NCBI GenBank assembly: GCA_964619285.1
Contig: CAZUCT010000026.1
Coordinates: 1 to 36,854 of the forward strand
Origin: CALKCV01 sp964619285
GTDB taxonomy: Bacteria > Cyanobacteriota > Cyanobacteriia > Cyanobacteriales > Microcoleaceae
Length of the DNA stretch: 36,854 nucleotides
Direction of reading: 5' to 3'
A model generated the notes under the pieces. It saw only the letters and a program-made list of their open reading frames with translations. It was not told where the DNA came from and searched no databases. The position numbers and the translations under genes are program-made. Shown here piece after piece: positions 24,345 to 31,304 of the stretch (positions within the stretch are counted from its first letter, which is position 1; every line of letters begins with the position of its first letter).

Positions 24345-24964
24345 TTAACTAACAAAACTGCTTAAAATTCCTAAAATTTTAGGCAAGCGATCCAGAGAAT
24401 ATTCTTGCAAATCCAATGTTGCCGTTTGAGCTTCTAATTCTAAAAATTGCCAAATAGTTCCAGTGGTAATAACTCCATAAATTTTAGGAATTTCGTTGCT
24501 TTGACGTTGGTTGAAAATTTGGGCGGCAACCATTTCGGCAAAGCATTGACCGAAACCGGATTTGATGTTATCGTTTTTGGCTTCTACTAGGGCAATAACT
24601 GGCGCTTTAATTATTGTCTGTAGGCGAGAACGACTAATCAAAAAATCGCAAAAAAGCTCGAACCCAGTTCGATATTAACGTTAAATTCAACGCCAGAGAA
24701 TAGACTAATTTGATTGTTGAATTGTTTTTTAATTGCTACTAAAATTGGCGCAACTATGAACTCGGAACGGGCTTTTTCGGAGGCGATAGTGCATCCGCAC
24801 CGCTACGCGATCGCCACTGCTAAAGGTATATTATCTTTTCAAGTTTCTTCGAGGTGTTGACTGGGCGCAACTTCTGGTAAATTATTAAACTTCCCTAAAC
24901 TTTCGACTAGGGTTAAGTTAAAGTTGCTGAGAACTTCCTCTAAAGTAAATTTACTGTAAGACAT
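24345..24964 (-). pseudogene. Decayed restriction-endonuclease-like (PD-(D/E)XK) cyanobacterial family protein
   Basis: Reading the minus strand from the ATG at 24964 gives MSYSKFTLEEVLSNFNLT, matching the N-terminus of a widespread cyanobacterial nuclease-like family. The frame is broken by TGA (24839-24841) and then by TAG (24803-24805) inside an extra 24 nt at a GCGATCGC site. It is broken again by a frameshift near 24642-24665 (ending ELGSSFF in one frame, resuming CDFLISRSRLQ in another). The open remainder 24345-24641 contains the conserved ALVEAKNDNIKSGFGQC, with the PD-(D/E)XK-type E-x-K. Expression of a full product is not possible. Confidence 0.8.
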
Positions 24965-25097
24965 TGGGTGTATCTCAATTTAGAAAAAACCAAAAGTTTA
25001 AGGCTTTTTGTCAATTGTCAATTGTCAATTGTTAATTGTTTTTTTCTATTACCAATTCCCCATTCCCCATTCCCCATTCCCAAAAATTAACAAAAAA

Positions 25098-25865
25098 TCA
25101 AAAAGCCAACCTTAATAAAGTAGGAAGTAAAGAACCCAAAACAGCCATAATTCCACCTTCTCGTTTCGGTTCGGTGGGGTTGCGACGAGCTTCTATTACT
25201 TCGCTTAATTGTTGCGATAATTGTTCCCCCTCCTCGCTGCCAAGAGAAGCATATAACTGACGGGCTATTTCCGCATCCTCAAGAGCCCCTACATAATTAT
25301 TCAAATCGCCCTTTGCCATACTCCGAGCAAAATAAGCAGCAGCTAAATCCGGTTTCATCGCCAAAGCTCGATTGTAATAATCTATAGCATTTCTATAATT
25401 TCCCGCTTGAGCCTCTGCAATGCCCAACCTGTAAAAATCCTCAGCACTGCCGGTATAATTCGGCAACCCGATCGCCCCCACTAAAAAAGCGTTACTCAGA
25501 TCCACTCCTAATAAAGTGGCATTGGTTAAATAAGCACTCCTCAAATCGGTACCCGCCAAATTTGCCCCAGTAAGATTGGCATCGGTGAGATTAGCGCCGA
25601 ATAAACTGGTACCCGCCAGATTTGCCCCAGTCAAGTCCGCCCCCGCCAAATTAGCGCGACTGAGATTTGCTCCCGCCAGGTTAGCGCCCTTTAAATTGGC
25701 ACCGGCCAAGTTTGCCAAAACTAACCCGGCCCCGCTCAACTCGCAATCTTGACATTGACGGGTAGAGAGGAGCTTTTGGGTGTGTTGTAAATTTTCTGCT
25801 GTCACTGGAAAGGTAGGAGAAATGGTAGTAAAAAATAAGGCCGTTGCTAAAATTTTCAGTTTCAT
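25098..25865 (-). CDS. Secreted pentapeptide-repeat protein with TPR tail
   Basis: From the ATG at 25865 the protein has 255 residues. It begins with a clear signal peptide (MKLKILATALFFTTISPTF). A CQDC segment follows, then about 17 A(D/N)LxX pentapeptides (ANLAGANLKGANL) forming a right-handed beta-helix, then two TPR-like helical pairs (DFYRLGIAEAQAGNYRNAIDYYNRAL) and a basic C-terminus. Cyanobacteria export several such proteins to the periplasm or thylakoid lumen; the function is unknown. The frame remains open to 25916, but starting there would bury the signal peptide. A second pentapeptide gene lies upstream on the same strand. Confidence 0.85.
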   Translation of the reverse strand: MKLKILATALFFTTISPTFPVTAENLQHTQKLLSTRQCQDCELSGAGLVLANLAGANLKGANLAGANLSRANLAGADLTGANLAGTSLFGANLTDANLTGANLAGTDLRSAYLTNATLLGVDLSNAFLVGAIGLPNYTGSAEDFYRLGIAEAQAGNYRNAIDYYNRALAMKPDLAAAYFARSMAKGDLNNYVGALEDAEIARQLYASLGSEEGEQLSQQLSEVIEARRNPTEPKREGGIMAVLGSLLPTLLRLAF

Positions 25866-25883
25866 AAGCTGTTTGAGTAATTT

Positions 25884-25947
25884 GGCTTTCCCATCACCGA
25901 TAAGGCTAACAGGCAAGATGCCCGTTCTACGGGGAGATGGGAAAGCC
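25884..25947. repeat. 64-bp element with perfect 12-bp terminal inverted repeats
   Basis: GGCTTTCCCATC (25884-25895) and GATGGGAAAGCC (25936-25947) bracket a core containing AACAGGCAAGATGCCCGTTC. The core belongs to the same family as the hairpin at 29131-29151. It separates the two pentapeptide genes. Confidence 0.75.
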
Positions 25948-25952
25948 TGGAA

Positions 25953-26603
25953 TTATTCATAGATCGTACCATCGGGCATCGTGGCTCCCTTCAGACAAAC
26001 TCCATTCAAGCTGACTCCAGACAAATTGGCAGCAAAGAGATTGGCGCAAGTCAGATCCGCAGCGCTTAAAACTGCCTCCCTCAAATCTGCCCTCATCAAA
26101 GTAGCATCGATTAAATCGGCCCCACCCAAGTCGGCCTTAGCGAGGTTAGCGCCAATTAAGTCCGCTTCGTTGAGAACTGCCCGGCGTAGGTTGACTCCAT
26201 ACAAATTTACTCCGTGCAAGTCGGTGTCGCAAATAATGGCCCGAGAAAGGTCTGCTTCTATGAGATTGGCTTCTTTCAAACTGGCGCGACTGAGGTCTGC
26301 CCTGCTCAATTTGGCCTGGGTGAGATTGGCCCGATGTAATTTGGCCCCGACTAAAATTGCTCCCCGGAGATCGGCACCGCTAAGATCGGCACCGCTGAGG
26401 TTCGCTTGACTGAGATTGGCTTTACCGAGGTTTGCTCTGCTTAATTTGGCTTGGCAGAGATTGGCACCAATTAAGTCTGCTTCAAATAAATTAGCACCCA
26501 TGAGGTCGGCTTCGTATAAGTGGACCTCATTCAAATAAACCCCGCTAAAATTTCTTTCTCCTTTGGCATATTGCCTGAGCAATTCTTCAATTTGCATCTT
26601 CAT
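25953..26603 (-). CDS. Cytosolic pentapeptide-repeat protein
   Basis: About 216 residues, nearly all pentapeptide repeats (ANLxxADLxxA; for example LFEADLIGANLCQAKLSRAN). This predicts a long four-sided beta-helix. No signal peptide or catalytic domain is visible. The N-terminus is a short helix (MQIEELLRQYAKGERNF), as in many cyanobacterial members. Candidate starts are a GTG at 26612 and ATGs at 26603 and 26597. GGAG (complement of 26605-26608) favours the ATGs, particularly 26597, and I report 26603. The role is unknown. Confidence 0.85.
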   Translation of the reverse strand: MKMQIEELLRQYAKGERNFSGVYLNEVHLYEADLMGANLFEADLIGANLCQAKLSRANLGKANLSQANLSGADLSGADLRGAILVGAKLHRANLTQAKLSRADLSRASLKEANLIEADLSRAIICDTDLHGVNLYGVNLRRAVLNEADLIGANLAKADLGGADLIDATLMRADLREAVLSAADLTCANLFAANLSGVSLNGVCLKGATMPDGTIYE

Positions 26604-26916
26604 TTTCTCCACACCTTTCTTTTATTTGAAAATACCTTACTGGAGACAAAAGAACCGGATGTTATTAGAAAATTTAAAGGATTAATTCCTTGTCTGCCAG
26701 TTGTGAAATTGACTAATTAACTATGGTTAATTGTTAGTTTTTAATTGTTAATTGTTAATTGTTAATTGCTAGTTTTTCCTTATCTTCCTTATCTTCTTTG
26801 TCCCTCGGCCCGGCAAGTTTAGTGCTTGGGTTGTTGCCGTCGCCGAGCGCCAAAAATAGGAATGGGGAATGGCAATTAGCTATTAGCCATTACCCATTAC
26901 TAAAAGGAGAGAAAAA
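26604..26916. other. Gene-free spacer with simple repeats
   Basis: No convincing gene. The stretch holds AATTGTTAATTGTTA repeats (about 26724-26770), CTTATCTTCCTTATCTTC and CCATTACCCATTAC. A short plus-strand frame (26520-26720) crosses the pentapeptide gene start and is not supported. Confidence 0.6.
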
Positions 26917-27996
26917 TTAAGCGCTCAACACTTCTAACAAAGCATCTCCCATTTGACTGCAGCCGACTAATTTCATCCCTTCTGACATGATATCACCGGT
27001 GCGATAGCCTTTATCTAATACTTCCATGACTCCAGCTTCGATTTTATCGGCTGCTGCCGGTTGGTCTAAGGCGTAGCGCAACATCATGGCGGCGCTTAAG
27101 ACTTGGGCTAAGGGGTTGGCTTTGTCTTGGCCGGCAATATCTGGGGCGGAACCGTGGACGGGCTCGAAGACTCCGGGACCGGAAGCACCCAAACTGGCGG
27201 AGGGTAACATTCCGATACTACCGGTTAACATAGCGGCGGCATCGGAGAGGATGTCTCCGAAGAGGTTGCCGGTGACGATAGTATCAAATTGTTTCGGCCA
27301 GCGTACTAATTGCATGGCGGCGTTATCGACGTATAAATGGGATAGTTCCACGTCGGGATATTCTGAGGAGAGGGCGACGATGCGATCGCGCCACAGTTGA
27401 GATACTTCTAAAACGTTAGCTTTATCTACAGAACATAATTTACCGCCGCGCTTCCGGGCCGTCTCGAAGCCGATGCGACCGATGCGATCGACTTCAGACT
27501 CAGTATAAGCCATTGTATTAACGCCGCGCTTTTCTCCCGTCTCGGTTTCAAAGACTCCCTTGGGTTGACCGAAATATACTCCCCCAGTAAGTTCGCGCAC
27601 CACCATAATATCGACCCCTTCGACCACCTCGCGCTTGAGAGTAGAAGCATCGATTAACTGGGGCAGAATAGTTGCCGGGCGGAGGTTAGCGAACAATCCC
27701 AAACCGGCCCGGAGTCCCAAAAGTCCGGTTTCCGGGCGTTGGTGGCGGGGGAGGTTATCCCACTTATAGCCGCCGATCGCCGCCAAAAGTACGGCATCGC
27801 TATTGCGGCACATATCCAAAGTTTCTTTCGGCAGAGGTTCCCCAGTAGCATCGATAGCGACCCCGCCGATGGGGGCTTCTTGGAATTGAAAGGTGAGGTC
27901 TAGTTGTTTGCCCACCAAATTGAGGACTTCTACGGCGACGGCGATAATTTCCGGTCCGATGCCATCCCCTGGAAGTAAGGTAATGCGGTAGTTCAT
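26917..27996 (-). CDS. leuB: 3-isopropylmalate dehydrogenase
   Basis: The 359-residue enzyme matches LeuB: LLPGDGIGPEI at 7-17, AIGGYKWDN, RAGLGLFANLRPA near 95-107, VVRELTGGVYFG near 135, and the NAD- and metal-binding VTGNLFGDILSD near 240 with GSAPDIAGQ. It oxidatively decarboxylates 3-isopropylmalate in leucine biosynthesis. No other leu gene is adjacent, as is usual in cyanobacteria. The ATG at 27996 gives the family N-terminus. Confidence 0.96.
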   Translation of the reverse strand: MNYRITLLPGDGIGPEIIAVAVEVLNLVGKQLDLTFQFQEAPIGGVAIDATGEPLPKETLDMCRNSDAVLLAAIGGYKWDNLPRHQRPETGLLGLRAGLGLFANLRPATILPQLIDASTLKREVVEGVDIMVVRELTGGVYFGQPKGVFETETGEKRGVNTMAYTESEVDRIGRIGFETARKRGGKLCSVDKANVLEVSQLWRDRIVALSSEYPDVELSHLYVDNAAMQLVRWPKQFDTIVTGNLFGDILSDAAAMLTGSIGMLPSASLGASGPGVFEPVHGSAPDIAGQDKANPLAQVLSAAMMLRYALDQPAAADKIEAGVMEVLDKGYRTGDIMSEGMKLVGCSQMGDALLEVLSA

Positions 27997-28063
27997 CTTA
28001 GTTTTTCCTTTGTTTGTGTTTTAGACGTTAGAAAACGCAAGAGGTCATTATATCATGGCCGGC

Positions 28064-28163
28064 AGTTCGTAGTAATCGCTTTAGCGATGGTTCGCCGCAA
28101 TCGCTTTAGCGATAGTTCGTAGTAATCGCTTCAGCGATAGTTCGTAGTAATCGCTTTAGCGAT
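28064..28163. repeat. Four copies of the TTCGTAGTAATCGCTTTAGCGAT repeat
   Basis: Four units with cores ATCGCTTTAGCGAT or ATCGCTTCAGCGAT lie upstream of leuB. They belong to the same family and have the same unit structure as 3408-3882. One unit has a variant flank (GGTTCGCCGCA). Confidence 0.9.
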
Positions 28164-28226
28164 TGGCCAGTCCTTCAATTTCCCATTCCCCTATAATAGA
28201 GAAAAAGAGATTAAGGAGAAAAGGTC

Positions 28227-28442
28227 ATGGCCAGTTATAACTAGATCGAGAACATGATATTTGACTTACCGCCAGAGGAGCAACTGCGATTAATTGACGA
28301 CGTATTGTCCGACGTGCGTCACCGAGCGATGGCCAAACCGCAACGTAAGATTACGGAGTTAGAGGGGTTGGGTAAGGAAATCTGGCAAGGTATCGACGCA
28401 CAAGAATATGTAAACCAGGAGCGAGGTAAATGCAATGGATAG
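28227..28442 (+). pseudogene. VapB-like antitoxin gene with an early nonsense codon
   Basis: An AAGGAG (28213-28218) and a TATAAT box (28192-28197) point to the ATG at 28227. That frame reads MASYN, then TAG (28242-28244), then continues IENMIFDLPPEEQLRLIDDV to the stop at 28442. The C-terminal LEGLGKEIWQGIDAQEYVNQ is typical of small cyanobacterial antitoxins encoded before PIN-domain toxins. Restart at the ATG at 28254 could still make 62 residues. The following toxin gene is also broken. Confidence 0.6.
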
Positions 28443-28495
28443 AACAGTTACGGGGAGAAAAAAATGGCCAGTTGGGAGCGATCGCCTTTCCTTAA
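28430..28495 (+). pseudogene. Remnant of a PIN-type (VapC) toxin gene
   Basis: The ATG at 28430 overlaps the antitoxin end by 13 nt, as in intact vapBC pairs. It encodes MQWIEQLRGEK, the usual N-terminal lead-in of such toxins. The next residues should form the PIN aspartate strand but are unrelated (NGQLGAIAFP), and a stop follows at 28495. The toxin is therefore deleted to about 11 genuine residues. Confidence 0.5.
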
Positions 28496-28516
28496 AAAAT
28501 TATATTAATTTTCTGC

Positions 28517-28545
28517 TTTACAAAAAGCGGTAACGATGCTATATT
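28517..28545 (+). promoter_or_regulatory. Promoter of the small two-gene operon
   Basis: TTTACA (28517-28522), a 17-nt spacer and TATATT (28540-28545). It overlaps an upstream ATG at 28536, which therefore is unlikely to be the start of the gene at 28572. Confidence 0.5.
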
Positions 28546-28571
28546 GTTCTTGTACGTTGCAAGAGAAAAGA

Positions 28572-28916
28572 ATGGCCAAGTTATCGGAGGAAACTTTAAG
28601 CACCATATTCAGCCTGATGCGACAGCTAGCCGAAGGGATAGAAGAAGCATCGGCGGCGGAGTGGCAGCTATTCGAGGAGTACGGGGAAACTTCAGAAACT
28701 ATCGGCGAGTTAGAAGAACTTCAGAGTGCCAGGGAACGGCTAACCGTTCCTTATTCTCGTCTTCACAGCCTATTGCTGAGGGTTCTGTCAATTCAACCAA
28801 CTGCCCCTACTGCTATGCTAGAGTTACTAGAACAGACCATCGAACAATCTGAAGCGGCAGCTTCCGCTGCGGCAGCGAGCGTTCTTGAAATTAAAAGGAA
28901 TTGGAACTTATCATGA
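28572..28916 (+). CDS. Small helical hypothetical protein
   Basis: From the ATG at 28572 (MAKLSEETLSTIF) the product has 114 residues. They are almost entirely helical and acidic, with heptad-like stretches (LMRQLAEGIEEASAAEWQLF and an Ala-rich AAASAAAASVLEI near the end). No known domain is recognised. Its stop overlaps the start of the next gene by ATGA, so the two are translationally coupled. It follows the vapBC-like remnant. Confidence 0.6.
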   Translation: MAKLSEETLSTIFSLMRQLAEGIEEASAAEWQLFEEYGETSETIGELEELQSARERLTVPYSRLHSLLLRVLSIQPTAPTAMLELLEQTIEQSEAAASAAAASVLEIKRNWNLS

Positions 28917-29110
28917 CAGAGAAAAAAATCCCCGATGCCGAAACCAGAAGGCGCAATGTGGAGCGTTTGCGGGAAAGCAACCGACAGTTAGAGTTGGTTG
29001 CTTTGGCCCTAGACGAATTAATTGCGATGGCCGATGCCCAACTGCTTCGCCAACGCCGGGAACGCCTAATGGGTAAGTCTCGGCCTCCCAGGGAATCGGT
29101 GGAGCAATAA
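28913..29110 (+). CDS. Small basic coiled-coil hypothetical protein
   Basis: 65 residues from the ATG at 28913 (MTEKKIPDAETRRRN), coupled to the preceding gene by a 4-nt ATGA overlap. It is a charged helix (ERLRESNRQLELVALALDEL, then LLRQRRERLMG). The acidic upstream and basic downstream proteins could bind each other (inference). The family is not recognised. Confidence 0.6.
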   Translation: MTEKKIPDAETRRRNVERLRESNRQLELVALALDELIAMADAQLLRQRRERLMGKSRPPRESVEQ

Positions 29111-29130
29111 TTTCCGCCCTCCCAACCGTA

Positions 29131-29151
29131 GAACAGGCATCTTGCCTGTTC
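29131..29151. terminator. Hairpin between convergent transcription units
   Basis: GAACAGGCA (29131-29139), a 3-nt loop and TGCCTGTTC (29143-29151) lie between the small operon and the convergent TPR gene. It shares its core with the repeat at 25884-25947. It has no long T-run, so the terminator role is inferred from placement. Confidence 0.5.
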
Positions 29152-29229
29152 TTGGTGGTTGTTGTTTGGTGGCGATCGCCTCAAACTCCCATCATCCGCC
29201 AAAAGGACGCCAATTAGTTCGATTTTCTG

Positions 29230-30213
29230 TTACTGACATCTTTTCTGTGCTGCCAATCTTCCCTCTTCTGCTGCTTGGTAATCTGTTCTATACTGGAGAG
29301 CTTTTTCGTAAGCAGCGATCGCCTCTTGACATTGATTCAACTTCTCAAAAACCAACCCCTTGTAGTACCAAACTTCAGCGCGTTTGAAGTCATCAAAGTT
29401 GTCATAGCTGTCTTGATTTATCAGAATTTGGTTGAATGCGTCTAACGCTTCTTGAGGTTTTTCCTGGTAATATAAAGTCAACCCTTTGCCGAGCTGCGCT
29501 GGATAGTAGTATTGGCTTTTGGAAATAGAAAGGTTGTAAAAATCTAGCGCCCTGTCATATTCTTTTTTTTCCCAATAAGCCCTGGCTAACAAATTGTAAA
29601 GAAAATGATAATAATTTTCTAGCTGATTGTTCTGGGCCAACTTTAAAGCACCTTCTAAGGTTGCGATCGCCTGTTCGGGTTCCTTGTTATTTAGCAATGC
29701 ATCTCCTTTGTTATAAGTTGCTTCTATCTCTACTTCAATCCTCTTTTCAGTGCTTCCTAGACCTTCATTTCTTTGTGCCCAATAAATTGCTTTATCAAAA
29801 GCAGCGATCGCCTCGCCGTATTGCCCCAAAGCATTTAAAGCAACTCCCAAGCAGTTCCATGCCAGAGCAAACTCTTCATTTTCTTCCGTTGCTCTCTTGC
29901 AGTCGCTAAGTTGTTCTTGGGATTTGTCTAACTTACCCTGTACCGTTCCTCGACCAACTAAGGCTAACCAATCGTAGTCGGTGGACATTCTTATAGCTTT
30001 ATCGAACTCTTCTAAAGACTTCTGGTAGAAAGAGCTGTCTTGTTGCCCTTTTTCATAATAATATTGTCCCCAAGAAAAATGCCATAAAACTCTCACTTCT
30101 GGAATCGTAAAAAGTATGCTAACAGCAGCAGTTAAAATTGCTAAACCCAACCCCCCTGCCGTTAGCCAAAAAGCCCGTGGGTTTTTTCTCATTAACCTTC
30201 GTAGATTTCTCAT
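29230..30213 (-). CDS. Membrane-anchored TPR protein, third gene of the STAND-kinase operon
   Basis: About 327 residues. A basic N-terminus (RNLRRLMRKNPR) precedes one membrane helix (about 16-38). Five to seven TPRs follow (for example ALAWNCLGVALNALGQYGEAI, AEVWYYKGLVFEKLNQCQEA). The C-terminal domain is predicted on the periplasmic or cytosolic face according to the positive-inside rule; the charges favour N-in and TPR outside. The start is the ATG at 30213 (GTGs at 30216 and 30219 are possible), 12 nt after the kinase stop codon. Its placement suggests it acts as the sensor or scaffold for the kinase and ATPase encoded just upstream. Confidence 0.85.
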   Translation of the reverse strand: MRNLRRLMRKNPRAFWLTAGGLGLAILTAAVSILFTIPEVRVLWHFSWGQYYYEKGQQDSSFYQKSLEEFDKAIRMSTDYDWLALVGRGTVQGKLDKSQEQLSDCKRATEENEEFALAWNCLGVALNALGQYGEAIAAFDKAIYWAQRNEGLGSTEKRIEVEIEATYNKGDALLNNKEPEQAIATLEGALKLAQNNQLENYYHFLYNLLARAYWEKKEYDRALDFYNLSISKSQYYYPAQLGKGLTLYYQEKPQEALDAFNQILINQDSYDNFDDFKRAEVWYYKGLVFEKLNQCQEAIAAYEKALQYRTDYQAAEEGRLAAQKRCQ

Positions 30214-30225
30214 CACCACACCGAT

Positions 30226-31302
30226 TTATTTTAATAACAGAGACAATTTCTTGTACAACACTGGAAACAAGATAGAGATAGCAATAACAACTAAGATGAC
30301 AAACAAAAACCCAATCAGCCCTGGGCCTAATGAAAAGTTGGAAACCAGCAACGCCAGGAAAACAAAATTAAGGACTACACTGGCAATACTTGAAACGGAA
30401 AACCAAAGACCATAACTACCGCCGCGCTTGGCAACCTTAATTCTTTTTATTTCCCGTAAAATTTCTCGGGTATTCTTAGGTCTATTTCTCCAATTTGGCT
30501 CCATCAGCCAATCAATTAAATCCACTAAATCCTCCGAAATTAGCGGTGCTTTTTCTCGCCAAATTAACTTTTCCTTTCGGATGTCTTCGTTCAAATCGGT
30601 AGGATGTTTCCCAGTTAGCAAATTGACGAAAGTACGACCTAAAGAAAAAAAATCAGACTGTGGTTTTGGCTGCCCATTTTTCTGCTCTGAAGGAGTAAAT
30701 CCTGCTGAGAAAATCTTGGTCAAATCTTGCTGTTTAATAGCTACATTTTGCTGTTCGATGTAAGTTTTTGTTATTTCTTTAACAGCACCAAAATCAATCA
30801 ATACCAACCCTCCATTGTGGCAGAGCATAATATTAGACGGCTTAATGTCCCTATGTAAAAGATTGGGGTGAATCGTGTCTAGTATTTTGACTATTTGTTC
30901 TAACCAGTCAAGTGCTTTTGCCTCTGAAACAGCTTTATTTATGTCCAACCATCTCTTCAAATCTTCTCCCTCAATCTTCTCCATTACCAGGCAATGCAAG
31001 CGCTGTTCGGTGTGGGGACAATTATAGGGAAAATATCCATCTTGCGAGACTTTAGGAATTCCTGAATGATTTAATTGCTTTAATACTTCTGCTTCTCGTT
31101 TAAACAAGCGGGTTGCTGTTTCCGCATCGTTACGATTGAAATTATCCGGTTGTAAAACCTTCATCACTTTAATTGGATGAGAGCCATCGGGGAGAGTTTC
31201 CAACCTATCCTGCACTCCAAAAGTAGTACAAAATCCTCCTTTACCTACTTTTCTCATAACTGCATAACGACCGTCTAATATGACATCTCCTTCTTCAATC
31301 AT
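30226..31302 (-). CDS. Serine/threonine protein kinase with two C-terminal membrane helices
   Basis: The 358-residue protein has a complete Hanks-type kinase domain: a glycine loop VGKGGFCTTF (19-28), a lysine in KVMKVL (Lys48), the catalytic loop HRDIKPSN (150-157), the metal-binding DFG (170-172) and GFTPSEQ in place of APE (201-207). All key residues are present, so it should be active. Residues about 297-321 and 325-348 are membrane helices; there is no extracellular sensor domain. The ATG at 31302 is only 2 nt after the stop of the NB-ARC gene, with GGGAGGA inside that gene's end. The substrate is unknown; the neighbouring ATPase or TPR protein is the simplest guess. Confidence 0.92.
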   Translation of the reverse strand: MIEEGDVILDGRYAVMRKVGKGGFCTTFGVQDRLETLPDGSHPIKVMKVLQPDNFNRNDAETATRLFKREAEVLKQLNHSGIPKVSQDGYFPYNCPHTEQRLHCLVMEKIEGEDLKRWLDINKAVSEAKALDWLEQIVKILDTIHPNLLHRDIKPSNIMLCHNGGLVLIDFGAVKEITKTYIEQQNVAIKQQDLTKIFSAGFTPSEQKNGQPKPQSDFFSLGRTFVNLLTGKHPTDLNEDIRKEKLIWREKAPLISEDLVDLIDWLMEPNWRNRPKNTREILREIKRIKVAKRGGSYGLWFSVSSIASVVLNFVFLALLVSNFSLGPGLIGFLFVILVVIAISILFPVLYKKLSLLLK

Positions 31303-31304
31303 AA

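Noticed and set aside
25981..26409. 142-codon plus-strand frame
   Set aside because: It is the antisense of pentapeptide repeats, which leave long open frames on the other strand.
26520..26720. 66-codon plus-strand frame ending PCLPVVKLTN
   Set aside because: It overlaps the start of the pentapeptide gene, has no ribosome-binding site and no recognisable homology.
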